A DNA stretch of 64,000 bases, taken from the NCBI RefSeq assembly GCF_003390885.1, contig NZ_QMEL01000002.1:124001-188000 (forward strand). The letters are read 5' to 3'. Of this stretch, positions 1-8,803 are shown one piece after another. The notes beneath the pieces are model-generated. The model made no database searches. It saw nothing but the letters and a program-made list of their open reading frames with translations, and was not told where the DNA came from. The first letter of the stretch is position 1. Every line of letters starts with the position of its first letter. This DNA is from Pelagibacterium sediminicola. GTDB taxonomy: Bacteria > Pseudomonadota > Alphaproteobacteria > Rhizobiales > Devosiaceae. The translations under genes and the position numbers were made by a program.

Positions 1-1164
1 CAGCGAATTGGCAGCGTAAATACCGCCCATCAGCCGAATCTCCGTGGTGCCGCTCATCTTTTCGACAAGACCGGCGGCAAGATAAAGCGCGGTGATCGTC
101 AAGATGGAATGGACGCCATAAAACACCGCGCCGCCGATCCCGTGCATCGAGCCGAGCGAAAGCCCGGCAAAGAGCGCGCCGATGCCACCGATGACGAGAA
201 AGCCGATGGCGCGACGGATATTGGTCTGGGCCAGCGCGCCGATCGGACCGAGCAGCAGGGTCGCCACGGCGATGACGGCGATGACCGGCTCGAGAGCAGC
301 CCGCCCCTCGGGCAAGACGAACATCAGCACCCTTATGATGGCGTAGGCGCCCACCTTGGTCAAAAGCCCGCCGAACACGGCCGACACCGAAACCGCCGGG
401 GTGTGATAGGAGGCGGGCAGCCAGGCATTGGCCGGGAAGGCGGCGGCCTTCACCCCGAAAGCGAAGAGAAACAGCGCCGCCAGCGTAAGCATGATGCCCA
501 AGGGGATAGTGTCGGCCTTGGCGACGAGATCGGCGAAATTGAGGGTGCCGGTGACGCCATAGAGATAGGCGACCGTGGCGAGGAAAAAGGCCGTGGCGAG
601 GAGGTTGAGAAAACCGTATTTCACCGCACCGTCGAGCTGGACCTTGCGCCCGCCCAGAATGAGCAGGCCAAAGGAGGAAATCAGCATCACCTCGAACCAG
701 ACATAGAGGTTGAAGATATCGCCGGTGAGGAACGAGCCGCACACCCCGCAAAGCAGCAGCAGCAGCATGGGATAAAAGCCGAAACGATGCTCGCGGGCGT
801 CGATCTCGCCTTGTGCGTAAAAGGCGACGAACAGCGCGGCGGCCGATGCGGCGAGGCTGAAGAGCGCGCTGGTCATGTCGGCGCCAAAGGTGATCCCGAA
901 CGGTGGCAGCCATTTGCCCATGGTCATGGCTACGGGGCCGGTCTCGAGGACACGCAACACGAGCGTGACGTTGGAGACGACAATGGCGAGAATGATCGCC
1001 ACCGCAAAGGCCAGTTGCATGTCGCGATGACGGCGCAGCATGACCAGAAGCCCCGCGCCCAGCAGCGACAGGGCGACCGGCCAGACCACGACCCAATCAT
1101 CGATCGCGGTCGCCGTAGCGATCATCGCGGGGGGCAGGTCCAGGGATTGATATGGGCTCTCCAT
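1..1164 (-). CDS. mrpD: Na+/H+ antiporter subunit MrpD (3' end outside window)
   Basis: This is the proton-translocating antiporter-like subunit D of the Mrp (Mnh/Pha) complex, a NuoN/NuoM-like inner-membrane protein. About 388 residues are visible and the reading frame runs off the left edge, so the C-terminus is missing. The translation is a series of hydrophobic helices. The family motif FNLYVWFEVML, with its conserved membrane Glu, and the lysine helix region KAAAFPANAWLP are both present. The ATG at 1164 lies 14 bases after the mrpC stop, which supports one operon mrpABCD; mrpE, F and G probably follow outside the window. The complex exchanges cytoplasmic Na+ for protons and gives tolerance to alkali and salt. 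Identification is secure; only the end is unknown. Confidence 0.95.
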   Translation of the reverse strand, partial: MESPYQSLDLPPAMIATATAIDDWVVVWPVALSLLGAGLLVMLRRHRDMQLAFAVAIILAIVVSNVTLVLRVLETGPVAMTMGKWLPPFGITFGADMTSALFSLAASAAALFVAFYAQGEIDAREHRFGFYPMLLLLLCGVCGSFLTGDIFNLYVWFEVMLISSFGLLILGGRKVQLDGAVKYGFLNLLATAFFLATVAYLYGVTGTLNFADLVAKADTIPLGIMLTLAALFLFAFGVKAAAFPANAWLPASYHTPAVSVSAVFGGLLTKVGAYAIIRVLMFVLPEGRAALEPVIAVIAVATLLLGPIGALAQTNIRRAIGFLVIGGIGALFAGLSLGSMHGIGGAVFYGVHSILTITALYLAAGLVEKMSGTTEIRLMGGIYAANSL

Positions 1165-1178
1165 CGTCGGGCGTGGTC

Positions 1179-1556
1179 CTAATAGCTCAAGGGCGGGCGC
1201 GGCGCTTCGGGCGGCTCGGCAAGGCGCATGGTGTCGGTGTTGTCGGCATCGAGCTCCTGATAGGCGCGGTAGCCGAGCACGAGCAGGAAGGCAAAGAGGG
1301 CAAAGCCGATAACGATGGCGGTAAGGATCAGCGCCTGCGGCAAGGGATTGGCCGAGCCTTCGAGCGGCAGATAGTCGCCCGCCGGAACGATGGGAGGTAT
1401 CTCGACGGTGAGACGCCCGACCGTGAAGATCATGAGGTTGACGGCGTTGCCGAGCACCACGACGCCCAGCAGCATGCGGATGATCGACCGCGAGAGCAGG
1501 AGATAGACCGCGACGGCGAAAAATACTCCGATCAGACCGGCAAGCGCGACTTCCAT
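1179..1556 (-). CDS. mrpC: Na+/H+ antiporter subunit MrpC
   Basis: This 125-residue membrane protein is the NuoK-like subunit C of the Mrp antiporter. It has three hydrophobic helices and the family features SIIRMLLGVVVLGNAVNL near the N-terminus and LPQALILTAIVIGFA in the middle, which match NuoK/MnhC. Its length is normal. The ATG overlaps the stop codon of mrpB in a TGATG arrangement, which suggests translational coupling, and mrpD follows directly. It works with subunits A and D in the inner membrane to couple Na+ export to proton import. Confidence 0.95.
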   Translation of the reverse strand: MEVALAGLIGVFFAVAVYLLLSRSIIRMLLGVVVLGNAVNLMIFTVGRLTVEIPPIVPAGDYLPLEGSANPLPQALILTAIVIGFALFAFLLVLGYRAYQELDADNTDTMRLAEPPEAPRPPLSY

Positions 1557-1978
1557 CAGAAATGCTCCTCGTCGCTTTCGAGCGTGAGCGCGATGGTGGA
1601 CACCGCGCCGACCACCGCGGCATAGACGCCGATATCGAAGATCAGCGGGGTCGAAAGGGCGATTTCCCGCCCTTCGAGTTCAAAGATCCACCACAGCCCC
1701 GTAAGGAACGGAACCTCGGCAAACAGCGGCAGAAGGCCGGAAATGGCGGCGATGAACACACCGAAACCGGCAATGGTGATGGGGTGGACGACCATGGCCT
1801 TGCGCGCCTCGCGCACGCCGCAGGCGATGCCGTAAACCGCTAATCCCGATGCGCCGATGAGCCCGCCGATGAACCCGCCGCCCGGCTCGTTGTGGCCACG
1901 CAGCAGGACGAAAACCGAAAAGACCAGCATCAGCGCCGCGATGCCTGGCGCCACCGTGCGGAAAATGACCGTGTTCAT
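1556..1978 (-). CDS. mrpB: Na+/H+ antiporter subunit MrpB
   Basis: This is a 140-residue inner-membrane protein of the MnhB family. It has four hydrophobic segments and the family-typical stretch [14 protein letters not shown] near residues 29-42. In some rhizobia subunits A and B are fused; here they are separate genes, so the operon has the seven-gene type of layout. The ATG overlaps the mrpA stop as ATGA and the stop overlaps the mrpC start, so the three genes are probably translated together. Confidence 0.95.
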   Translation of the reverse strand: MNTVIFRTVAPGIAALMLVFSVFVLLRGHNEPGGGFIGGLIGASGLAVYGIACGVREARKAMVVHPITIAGFGVFIAAISGLLPLFAEVPFLTGLWWIFELEGREIALSTPLIFDIGVYAAVVGAVSTIALTLESDEEHF

Positions 1979-4356
1979 GCTTTTGCCCTCCGGCGGCCGG
2001 GGCCGGACTTTGCCGGCCTTGCGGGCGGCACGCGCCCCTCATGGAAACGCACGCGAATGACCGCCAGAATGGCGAGGCCAGCCGCCATCACCACGGAGAT
2101 CTCGCCCAGCGTATCGATTGCGCGGTAATCGACGAGGATGACATTGACGATGTTGCGGCCGTGGGCGATCGGGGTGCTGGTCGCCCGGAACAGCTCGGTC
2201 AGCGAAAGATCGAGATCGACCCCCAGCACGGCAACGAGCATCACCGCGAACCCGGAAGCGACGGCAAGGGCGACCGCCCCGTCGCGTACCCGTTCCTCGA
2301 GCATGCGATGGTCCCTTGCATCGAGATGGAGCTTGGTCATGACCAGGGCGAGGATGATGACCGAGAGCGTTTCCACCATGAACTGGGTGAAGGCCAGATC
2401 GGGCGCGCCGAACAGCATGAAGATCACCGCAACGGCAAATCCCTGGACGCCCAGCGCGACGATGGCGGCAAGCCGGGTTACCGAAAGCAGCACGGTGATC
2501 AGTCCCAGGACGGCGATGAGAATGGCGCCCCATTCGTAAAAGGTCAGCGGAGCGAGTTCGGGCATGGCGGGCAGCGTGCCTGTGATGATCATCGGCAGGT
2601 AGAGCGCCAGCGCCAGCGCTATGAACAGCACGAGCATATAGATTTCGAGCCTGCCGTGATGGAGCGTGCGGGTGATCGCATCGGCGGACCGGATAAGGCC
2701 GGAAATGAAGGCATCGAATCCGTTGTCGAAAGTCCAGCCGATGGCGTTTCCGGCCCGGCGCAGCGCCGAACGCACCGCATCGGCCCGCCACACAAGCAGC
2801 GCGCCGAGCGCCCAGGTGACGACCGAGGCCCAGAGCGCGGGATTGGCCGGATCGAGGCCGAGGTGGATATTGGCATCGACCGCCCCGTTATGGATCGCGC
2901 CGCCGGTGGGGTCGAGAAGATGAACGTTGAGCCAGCCTGTGAAGAGGCCGGCGACGAGCCCGAGCACCGCAAGCACCACGGGGCCGGCGAAAAGCGCGGG
3001 CGACACCTCGTGCGGGGCTTGCGGCGTGGGGCGCAGCGGGCCGAGGAACGGTTTCGTCGCAATCAGCACGCCCACCGCCATCATCAGCGCGTTGCCCACA
3101 ACGAGGACAGCCAGGAACAGCAAATCGGGCCACGCCCCCCCGACCATGGCCAGATACATTTCCTCCTTGGCGAAAAAGCCCAGCGCAATGGGCAACCCGG
3201 CCATGGAGATCGCCGCGAGGACGGCCGCGATAAAGGTGACCGACATCTTCTCGCGCAAGCCGCCAAGGACGGTGATGTCGCGGGTGCCCGTGCCGTGGTC
3301 GAGATTGCCCGCCACCATGAACAACGCACCCTTGAAGAGCGAATGGGCGCAAAGATAGAGCACCGCGCCAAGGATCGCCTCTTTCGTTCCGAACCCGATC
3401 AGCAGGACCAGAAGGCCGAGCGACCCCATCGTCGTATAGGCGAGCATCTGCTTGATGTCGGTCTGGCGCACGGCCAGCGCTCCGCCCAGGAGGAGCGTCA
3501 CGCCGCCGAACAGGGTGAGGACCCAGAACCAGTGGCCGGTGCCGCCCAGTATGGGGCTCATGCGGGCGAGGAGGTAAACGCCCGCCTTCACCATGGTCGC
3601 CGAATGGAGGTAGGCCGAGACCGGCGTGGGCGCTTCCATGGCGTTGGGCAGCCAGAAATGCAGCGGCACCTGTGCCGACTTGGCGAACGCCCCGGCGACG
3701 ATCAGGAGCATGACCGGCAGATAGAAGGAATGTTGCTGGACGAGCCCTGCGGTCGTCAGCAGGCCGGTGAGCGAATTTTCTCCCGTCATGACAGCAAGCA
3801 GGATGAATCCGGCCAGCAGCACCAGCCCGCCCCCGCCCGTGACGACCAGCGACTGATAGGCGGCACGGCGCGCGGCCTGGCGGGAATGGTCGAACCCGAT
3901 CAACAGGAACGAGGTGATCGAGGTCAATTCCCAGAAAAGGAACAGGGTGAAAAGATTATCGGCAAGCACAAGGCCCAGCATGGAGCCCATGAACATCAAT
4001 ATATAGGCAAAGAACCGCCCCTGATGCGGGTGACCGGCCAGATAGCCGCCCGAATAGATGACGATGAAAACGCCGATGCCCGAAATCAGCAACCCGAAGA
4101 GCAGGCTCAGTCCATCAATGAAAAAGGAAAACGCAATCCCGTAGGCCGGTATCCAGCTCAGGCCGCCGCGCACAACCTCGTTTTCGGCCACCGGCCCGAT
4201 AAAACCGGCAAGGAACAGGAAGATCGAAGCGGGGACGATGGCGAGCACCCAGCCCGCGAGCGGACCGGTGAATCTTTTGACCCAGGGCGCAAGGAGCGCG
4301 GCAAGGAACGGTGCGACCGAAACGAGCGCTATGGAAACGTCGATGCTGGGACCCAA
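1975..4356 (-). CDS. mrpA: Na+/H+ antiporter subunit MrpA
   Basis: This is the large NuoL-like subunit of the Mrp antiporter (793 aa). The first 500 or so residues are an antiporter-like bundle. E143 in the motif LFLFWELTS matches the conserved ion-pathway glutamate, and a lysine helix, [12 protein letters not shown], follows. The last 250 or so residues are the MbhD/MbhE-like extension, with [13 protein letters not shown] and a C-terminal helix pair that ends in a basic tail. The start is probably the TTG at 4356, because a run of six G lies 4-9 bases upstream and no better in-frame start is near. It is the first gene of the operon; the 209 bases to msrB would hold both divergent promoters. 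Confidence 0.93.
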   Translation of the reverse strand: MGPSIDVSIALVSVAPFLAALLAPWVKRFTGPLAGWVLAIVPASIFLFLAGFIGPVAENEVVRGGLSWIPAYGIAFSFFIDGLSLLFGLLISGIGVFIVIYSGGYLAGHPHQGRFFAYILMFMGSMLGLVLADNLFTLFLFWELTSITSFLLIGFDHSRQAARRAAYQSLVVTGGGGLVLLAGFILLAVMTGENSLTGLLTTAGLVQQHSFYLPVMLLIVAGAFAKSAQVPLHFWLPNAMEAPTPVSAYLHSATMVKAGVYLLARMSPILGGTGHWFWVLTLFGGVTLLLGGALAVRQTDIKQMLAYTTMGSLGLLVLLIGFGTKEAILGAVLYLCAHSLFKGALFMVAGNLDHGTGTRDITVLGGLREKMSVTFIAAVLAAISMAGLPIALGFFAKEEMYLAMVGGAWPDLLFLAVLVVGNALMMAVGVLIATKPFLGPLRPTPQAPHEVSPALFAGPVVLAVLGLVAGLFTGWLNVHLLDPTGGAIHNGAVDANIHLGLDPANPALWASVVTWALGALLVWRADAVRSALRRAGNAIGWTFDNGFDAFISGLIRSADAITRTLHHGRLEIYMLVLFIALALALYLPMIITGTLPAMPELAPLTFYEWGAILIAVLGLITVLLSVTRLAAIVALGVQGFAVAVIFMLFGAPDLAFTQFMVETLSVIILALVMTKLHLDARDHRMLEERVRDGAVALAVASGFAVMLVAVLGVDLDLSLTELFRATSTPIAHGRNIVNVILVDYRAIDTLGEISVVMAAGLAILAVIRVRFHEGRVPPARPAKSGPGRRRAKA

Positions 4357-4565
4357 AATTCCCCCCGAAGTTCAAATGACCGCCCCGCGGCCCTGCCGAT
4401 CCGACACAGAATCACCAGGGGGTGAGGTTAACGCTCTCGTTCCCAAGCTCAACCAAAACCGAAAACCCTCCCCAGGGAACCGCACGTTGACCCGCGCAGT
4501 TGTGAACACCATATGGAGAAAAAGTGCTATACATCTTGCGTTCAACAGACGAGGCGGGGTTGAAA

Positions 4566-4964
4566 ATGACCGACATGAAAACAGTTTCCAATACCGAGTG
4601 GCGCGCCAAACTGACGCCCGAGCAGTTTCATGTCACCCGCGAACACGGCACCGAGCGCGCCTTTTCCCATCCTTACAATACCGAAAAGCGCGAAGGCACC
4701 TATTATTGTGTATGCTGCGGGGCGCCGCTTTTCACCTCCGACGCCAAATATGATTCCGGTTCGGGCTGGCCGAGCTTTTTCCAGCCGGTATCGGAAGACG
4801 CCATCATCGAGATCGACGATCGCAGCCACTTCATGCGCCGCACCGAAATCCGCTGCGCGAACTGCGATGCCCATCTTGGCCACGTCTTCCCCGACGGCCC
4901 CGCGCCGACCGGGCTGCGCTATTGCACGAACGGGCTTTCGCTGGAGTTCGAGGCGGGGGAGTAA
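4566..4964 (+). CDS. msrB: peptide-methionine (R)-S-oxide reductase MsrB
   Basis: MsrB reduces the R-epimer of methionine sulfoxide in oxidised proteins. The 132-residue product shows two zinc CxxC pairs, C48/C51 and C97/C100, the substrate motif GSGWPSF at 65-71 and the catalytic C120 in RYCTNG. A longer in-frame start exists at 4524, but the ATG at 4566 is preceded by GAGGCGGGG at a normal spacing and gives the family's usual N-terminus. It is divergent from the mrp operon. There is no signal peptide, so the enzyme should be cytoplasmic. Confidence 0.95.
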   Translation: MTDMKTVSNTEWRAKLTPEQFHVTREHGTERAFSHPYNTEKREGTYYCVCCGAPLFTSDAKYDSGSGWPSFFQPVSEDAIIEIDDRSHFMRRTEIRCANCDAHLGHVFPDGPAPTGLRYCTNGLSLEFEAGE

Positions 4965-4976
4965 AGTCGCTTGAAG

Positions 4977-4999
4977 CAGTATAGCGAACTGCTATATTG
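4977..4999. promoter_or_regulatory. candidate operator of the RelE/Xre toxin-antitoxin pair
   Basis: An inverted repeat lies directly in front of the toxin start. The core is TATAGC, five bases, GCTATA, and the arms extend to nine bases with one mismatch. The right arm overlaps a possible -10 hexamer TATATT (4993-4998). Toxin-antitoxin operons are usually autorepressed by the Xre antitoxin, so this is the natural binding site. The site is seen directly; its use is inferred. Confidence 0.55.
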
Positions 5000-5247
5000 T
5001 GGCGATAAAAGCGATCGCCTTCACCACGACTGCCCGGCGGTCCTATCGTAAACTCCCTCCCGACGTGCGTGATCGGATCGACAAGGCCCTACACCGATAT
5101 AGGGAAACAGGCGCAGGCGACGTCAAGGTGATGGTGGGCGGGACCTGCGCGCGGCTGCGTATCGGCGATTTCCGGGCCATTTTCGTTGAGACTGGGGACG
5201 TCATCGAGGTGCGCGCCGTAGGACATCGTCGCGAAATTTATCGTTGA
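4999..5247 (+). CDS. RelE/ParE-superfamily toxin
   Basis: This 82-residue basic protein has the RelE/ParE toxin fold pattern: an N-terminal strand KAIAFTTTARRS, a helix KLPPDVRDRIDKAL, then strands ending in FRAIFVETGDVIEV and a C-terminal VGHRREIY. Members of this group usually act as ribosome-dependent mRNA endonucleases. The start is a GTG with no clear ribosome binding site, because the candidate operator sits immediately upstream; the transcript may be nearly leaderless. The antitoxin gene follows after 12 bases, so the order is toxin first, as in higBA-type modules. Confidence 0.8.
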   Translation: MAIKAIAFTTTARRSYRKLPPDVRDRIDKALHRYRETGAGDVKVMVGGTCARLRIGDFRAIFVETGDVIEVRAVGHRREIYR

Positions 5248-5259
5248 AAGGAAGCGATC

Positions 5260-5652
5260 ATGGGTACGCCCCAAATCATCCGCACTGAAGCCGGTGAAGA
5301 CCTGATCGTTCTGTCGCGCCGTGATTACGATGCCCTTCTTGCCCGGCTCGGCGAAACCGATAGCGAAGACGCGATGACAGCGCGTATTATCGCTGAGACC
5401 GGCGCGGAACTGGAGCGCGGGGACGAGGTGGCGCTGCCTGAGTCGGTCTGGCAGGCGATCGAGGAGGGGGATGCGCCGGTCAAGGTGTTGCGTCTGTTCC
5501 GCGGTCTCACACAGGCACAACTCGCCAAAACCGCCGGCTTTTCCCAAGCCTATATTGCCGAAATCGAGACGGGACGAAAAAACGGTACCGCCGAAAGCCT
5601 CAAGGCCATCGCCCGGGCACTTGGCGTGCCGCTCGACGTGCTGGTCGGCTAA
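5260..5652 (+). CDS. Xre-family antitoxin (HTH_3)
   Basis: This 130-residue protein pairs with the upstream RelE-like toxin. The N-terminal 35 residues resemble the strand and helix start of Phd/YefM-like antitoxins (IVLSRRDYDALLARL). Residues about 70-125 form a Cro/cI helix-turn-helix (GLTQAQLAKTAGFSQAYIAE, then ESLKAIARALGVPLD). It should bind the toxin and repress its own promoter. AAGGAAG precedes the ATG. The stop codon TAA is also the left copy of the 3-bp target duplication of the inserted 260-bp repeat, so the element sits exactly behind the gene. Confidence 0.85.
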   Translation: MGTPQIIRTEAGEDLIVLSRRDYDALLARLGETDSEDAMTARIIAETGAELERGDEVALPESVWQAIEEGDAPVKVLRLFRGLTQAQLAKTAGFSQAYIAEIETGRKNGTAESLKAIARALGVPLDVLVG

Positions 5653-5912
5653 GAGTGCCTAACAAAACCAGAGACGGCCACGACGCGCGCAATTTGTTCA
5701 GCCCGCAAGGCGCCGCGTGCAGCCGATACCGAGGTATCGGCAAACGCGGGAACGCAGCGGATGGACAAATTCCGCACGCCGCAGGTGGGGTTTGGACGGC
5801 CGCCTGCCGTGTCCAGTCGCTTGGCGATACCCCCGGTATCGCCCACGCGCCTGTCCTTGCATCCGACTCGTCCAAACCCCATCGTGGCCATCTCTGGTTT
5901 TGTTAGGCACTC
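5653..5912. mobile_element. 260-bp MITE-like element, copy 1
   Basis: The element begins GAGTGCCTAACAAAACCAG and ends with the inverted complement, giving terminal inverted repeats of about 33 bp with two mismatches. It is flanked on both sides by TAA (5650-5652 and 5913-5915), a 3-bp duplication. Inside are two perfect hairpins: an 8-bp stem CCGATACC/GGTATCGG on the left, and a 9-bp stem GGCGATACC/GGTATCGCC on the right, nested in a longer GGGGTTTGGACG/CGTCCAAACCCC stem. No credible gene lies inside. A second copy at 28024-28283 has the same length and differs at five positions. TNA duplications are known for the IS1031 group of the IS5 family, so mobilisation by such a transposase is inferred. 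Confidence 0.85.
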
Positions 5913-5982
5913 TAAGTACGCTTGCACAACGGGCTCGGATGACGATATTCGACAGCCTCAGTCATTTCGTCGAAGGCTCCCT

Positions 5983-8055
5983 ATGATCACCCCGCCCCGC
6001 GCCGAACAGCGCCAGCATTCCGACACCCGTCACGGCATTACGCGCAACGATCCCTATCATTGGCTGCGCGCCGATAACTGGCGGGAGGTGATGGCCGATC
6101 CTTCGGTGCTGCCCGAGGATATCCGCGTTTATCTCGAAGCGGAAAATGCCTGGTATGAAAGTCAGTTCGGCGAACCGACCAAGGCGTTGCAGGAGACGAT
6201 CTACAAGGAAATCCGGGGCCGGATCAAAGAGGACGATTCCTCGGTGCCCTCCCCGGACGGGCCATTCTCCTATTATTCGCGCACCCGCGAGGGCGACCAG
6301 TATGCGCTCATCTGCCGGACGGCGCGGGAGGGTGGCGATGAGACCATCCTGCTCGACTGCAATGCGGAAGCGGGAGACGGGTATTTTGGATTCGGCGGGG
6401 CCGAGCACTCGCCGTGCCATACGATGATCGCCTGGGCGGCGGACCGGAACGGGTCGGAATATTTCGACATTCTCATTCGTGATGTCGAGAGCGGCAAGGA
6501 TCGGGAAGAGAAAATCGAAAAGGCGGGCAGCGGCGCGACGTGGATGAACGATTCAAGATCGTTCTTTTATGTCGAACTCGATGAAAACCATCGGCCGTTC
6601 CGCGTGCGCAGACATGTCCTGGGCACCGCGCAGGCCGATGACGAGATCGTCTATGAGGAAAAGGACCCCGGCTTTTTCGTCGGCGTCAGCCAGACCCAGT
6701 CCCGCCGCTTTATCACCATTTCCGCCCATGACCACCAGACATCCGAGGTCTGGCTGATCGATGCGGACAAGGGCGGCGCGCCGGTATGCGTCGAACCGCG
6801 CCATGAGAACACCGAATATTCGGTCGAGGAGCGGGGCGGCACGCTCTATATCCTCACCAATGACGATGCGGCCGAGGACTTCAAGATCGTCACCGCGCCG
6901 CTCGCCGATCCGGGCGTTGCGAACTGGAACGATCTGGTGCCCCACGAGCAAGGCACGCTGATCCTCGATATCGAACTGCTCGCCAACCACCTCATCCGGC
7001 TCGAGCGCAAGGACGGCCTGCCGCGCATCATCGTGCGCGACCTGCGCACCGGCGAGGAAGAAACCATCGCCTTCCCCGAGGAAGCCTATTCGCTGGGGCT
7101 GGTCGGCGGCTATGAGTTCGATACCGCAACCATCCGCTTTTCCTATTCCTCGCCCACCACCCCGGCGCAGGTCTTCGATATGGACCTTGAAACCGGTGAG
7201 CGCGTGCTGCGCAAGCAGCAGGAGGTGCCCTCGGGCCACGACCCCGCGCTTTATGAGACGAAGCGGCTGTTCGCCAGGGCGCCGGATGGCGAGGACGTGC
7301 CGGTGACGTTGCTGTACCGGAAAGGCTTGAAGCTCGACGGTTCGGCCCCTGCCCTGCTCTATGGCTACGGGTCCTATGGGCATTCCATCCCGGCGGGCTT
7401 TTCGGTGTCGAACCTATCGCTGGTCGACAGGGGCTTTGTCTATGCCATCGCCCATATAAGGGGCGGCATGGACAAGGGCTATCGCTGGTACAAATCGGGC
7501 CGTGCCGAACACAAGACCAACACCTTCACCGATTTCATCGCCGCAGCCGAAATGCTGATCGAAAAGGGCTATTCCGCCAAGGGCCGGATCATCGCGGAAG
7601 GCGGCTCGGCGGGCGGGATGCTGATGGGCGCGATCGCCAATATGCGGCCTGACCTGTGGGGCGGGGTCATGGCCATCGTGCCGTTCGTCGACGTGCTCAA
7701 CACCATGCTCGACGACACCCTGCCCCTCACCCCGCCCGAATGGCCCGAATGGGGCAACCCTATCGCCTCGACGGAGGCTTACAGCCGCATCGCGTCCTAT
7801 TCGCCCTATGACAATGTGGAAGCAAAGGCCTATCCGCCGATCCTGTCGCTGGCGGGCCTCACCGATCCGCGCGTCACCTATTGGGAGCCGGCGAAATGGG
7901 TGGCCAAGCTACGCGCGGAAAAGACCGACGGCAACCCGCTCTACCTGCGCACCAATATGGGCGCAGGCCATGGCGGTGCCTCAGGGCGCTTTGAGCGGAT
8001 CAAGGAGACGGCGATCACCTACGCCTTCGCGCTGCGGTGTGCGGGGCTGGCGTAG
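5983..8055 (+). CDS. ptrB: oligopeptidase B (S9A family serine peptidase)
   Basis: This prolyl-oligopeptidase-family enzyme cleaves short peptides after Arg or Lys. The product is 690 residues, the usual length. The first 400 or so residues form the beta-propeller, starting with the family N-terminus (DPYHWLR), and the rest is an alpha/beta hydrolase domain. The catalytic triad can be read: S542 in GGSAGG, D628 in LTDPRV and H663 in GAGHGG. The frame is open further upstream into the repeat element, but the ATG at 5983 gives the family's N-terminus. No signal peptide is seen, so it is cytoplasmic. It is convergent with higBA. Confidence 0.93.
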   Translation: MITPPRAEQRQHSDTRHGITRNDPYHWLRADNWREVMADPSVLPEDIRVYLEAENAWYESQFGEPTKALQETIYKEIRGRIKEDDSSVPSPDGPFSYYSRTREGDQYALICRTAREGGDETILLDCNAEAGDGYFGFGGAEHSPCHTMIAWAADRNGSEYFDILIRDVESGKDREEKIEKAGSGATWMNDSRSFFYVELDENHRPFRVRRHVLGTAQADDEIVYEEKDPGFFVGVSQTQSRRFITISAHDHQTSEVWLIDADKGGAPVCVEPRHENTEYSVEERGGTLYILTNDDAAEDFKIVTAPLADPGVANWNDLVPHEQGTLILDIELLANHLIRLERKDGLPRIIVRDLRTGEEETIAFPEEAYSLGLVGGYEFDTATIRFSYSSPTTPAQVFDMDLETGERVLRKQQEVPSGHDPALYETKRLFARAPDGEDVPVTLLYRKGLKLDGSAPALLYGYGSYGHSIPAGFSVSNLSLVDRGFVYAIAHIRGGMDKGYRWYKSGRAEHKTNTFTDFIAAAEMLIEKGYSAKGRIIAEGGSAGGMLMGAIANMRPDLWGGVMAIVPFVDVLNTMLDDTLPLTPPEWPEWGNPIASTEAYSRIASYSPYDNVEAKAYPPILSLAGLTDPRVTYWEPAKWVAKLRAEKTDGNPLYLRTNMGAGHGGASGRFERIKETAITYAFALRCAGLA

Positions 8056-8059
8056 CCCC

Positions 8060-8350
8060 TTACGCCGCGTCGTCCTGCAGGGCGCGTACTGGCGGCTGTT
8101 CGTGCTGCATGGCTTTCCAGAGGTCATAATTGGCCTGAAGGGCAATCCATGCCCGCGCGGTGCTGACTCCGGCCTGTTCGAGCCGGATGGCGAGGTCGGG
8201 GCTGATGCCTGCCTTGCCGTTGAGCACCCGGGACAGCGCCACCCGCGACATGGCAAGCCGCTCGGCGGCTTCGGTCACGGAAAGACCGAGGGGCTCGATG
8301 ACATCTTCCTTGAGGACCTCGCCCGGATGGGGATGATTGTGCATCAACAT
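8060..8350 (-). CDS. higA: antitoxin HigA
   Basis: This 96-residue HigA-family antitoxin has the typical start [16 protein letters not shown], then a helix-turn-helix ([22 protein letters not shown]) and the family's following segment [13 protein letters not shown]. It neutralises HigB and represses the operon. The frame is open far upstream, but the ATG at 8350 is preceded by GAGGAG at 8 bases and gives the family N-terminus; ATG 8344 is the alternative. The gene lies 11 bases behind higB and ends 4 bases from the ptrB stop on the other strand. Confidence 0.92.
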   Translation of the reverse strand: MLMHNHPHPGEVLKEDVIEPLGLSVTEAAERLAMSRVALSRVLNGKAGISPDLAIRLEQAGVSTARAWIALQANYDLWKAMQHEQPPVRALQDDAA

Positions 8351-8361
8351 TTGCCTGCTCC

Positions 8362-8640
8362 TCAATGATAATCCTGATAATCGACAAGCTCGACGTCCGA
8401 CCCGACGAAGCGGAACGTCACCCGCCAGTTCCCATTCACCCAGATCGACCAATGGCCTGCAAGGCCACCCTTCAATTGATGCAATCGGTACGAAGGAACC
8501 ATCATGTCCTGCGGCCGTTGAGCAATGTGCAAGAGACCCAGAATGCGCGCGAGCTTTTTTGCGTGCGCAGGCTGAATGCCCCGCGTCGAGCCGGTATGAA
8601 AAAAGGTCTCCAGACCCTTGTGCCGAAAGCCGACGATCAT
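8362..8640 (-). CDS. higB: mRNA interferase toxin HigB
   Basis: This 92-residue toxin matches the HigB group of the RelE superfamily through most of its length: [13 protein letters not shown] at the start, [30 protein letters not shown], and the end [10 protein letters not shown] followed by VDYQDYH. HigB toxins cut mRNA in the ribosomal A site. It is first in a two-gene operon with higA, and a palindrome lies directly upstream of its ATG. Confidence 0.93.
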   Translation of the reverse strand: MIVGFRHKGLETFFHTGSTRGIQPAHAKKLARILGLLHIAQRPQDMMVPSYRLHQLKGGLAGHWSIWVNGNWRVTFRFVGSDVELVDYQDYH

Positions 8641-8648
8641 TAGAGCAA

Positions 8649-8667
8649 TGTATAGTGGTGCGATACA
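8649..8667. promoter_or_regulatory. candidate HigA operator
   Basis: An inverted repeat TGTATAG, five bases, CGATACA (one mismatch in seven-base arms) lies 9 bases upstream of the higB start. It has the same arrangement, with a five-base centre and A/T-rich arms, as the site in front of the RelE/Xre pair at 4977-4999. It is the expected place for autorepression by HigA. No binding data can be derived from sequence alone. Confidence 0.5.
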
Positions 8668-8754
8668 CTTTACAAGCCCCGCACCCGAGACAACTTTTTC
8701 CCGCTATCCGATTGCCGCCGCTGGCTGCTCGCGATATATAAAAAGAACTCGCTT

Positions 8755-8766
8755 GGTAAATTTACC
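8755..8766. promoter_or_regulatory. perfect 12-bp palindrome in the sodB leader
   Basis: GGTAAATTTACC is a perfect palindrome between a TATATA-like -10 candidate (8735-8740) and the ribosome binding site of the superoxide dismutase gene. Its place just downstream of a promoter would suit a repressor. The responsible regulator cannot be named from the sequence. Confidence 0.4.
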
Positions 8767-8803
8767 GGGCGCCAGAAATCACAATCATCAAGGAGGCCTT
8801 ACG

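Noticed and set aside
109-1182. 357-codon plus-strand frame opposite mrpD
   Set aside because: The minus strand encodes unmistakable MrpD sequence through the whole stretch; the plus frame is His/Gly/Glu-rich antisense.
2041-4425. 794-codon open frame on the plus strand opposite mrpA
   Set aside because: It is the antisense of a clear membrane-protein gene. Its product is a charge-rich chain without a fold pattern, as expected opposite hydrophobic codons in GC-rich DNA.
5653-5912. Several overlapping frames inside the 260-bp repeat
   Set aside because: They exist because the element is palindromic and GC-rich. The same frames recur in the second copy with substitutions that show no coding constraint, and no ribosome binding site fits.
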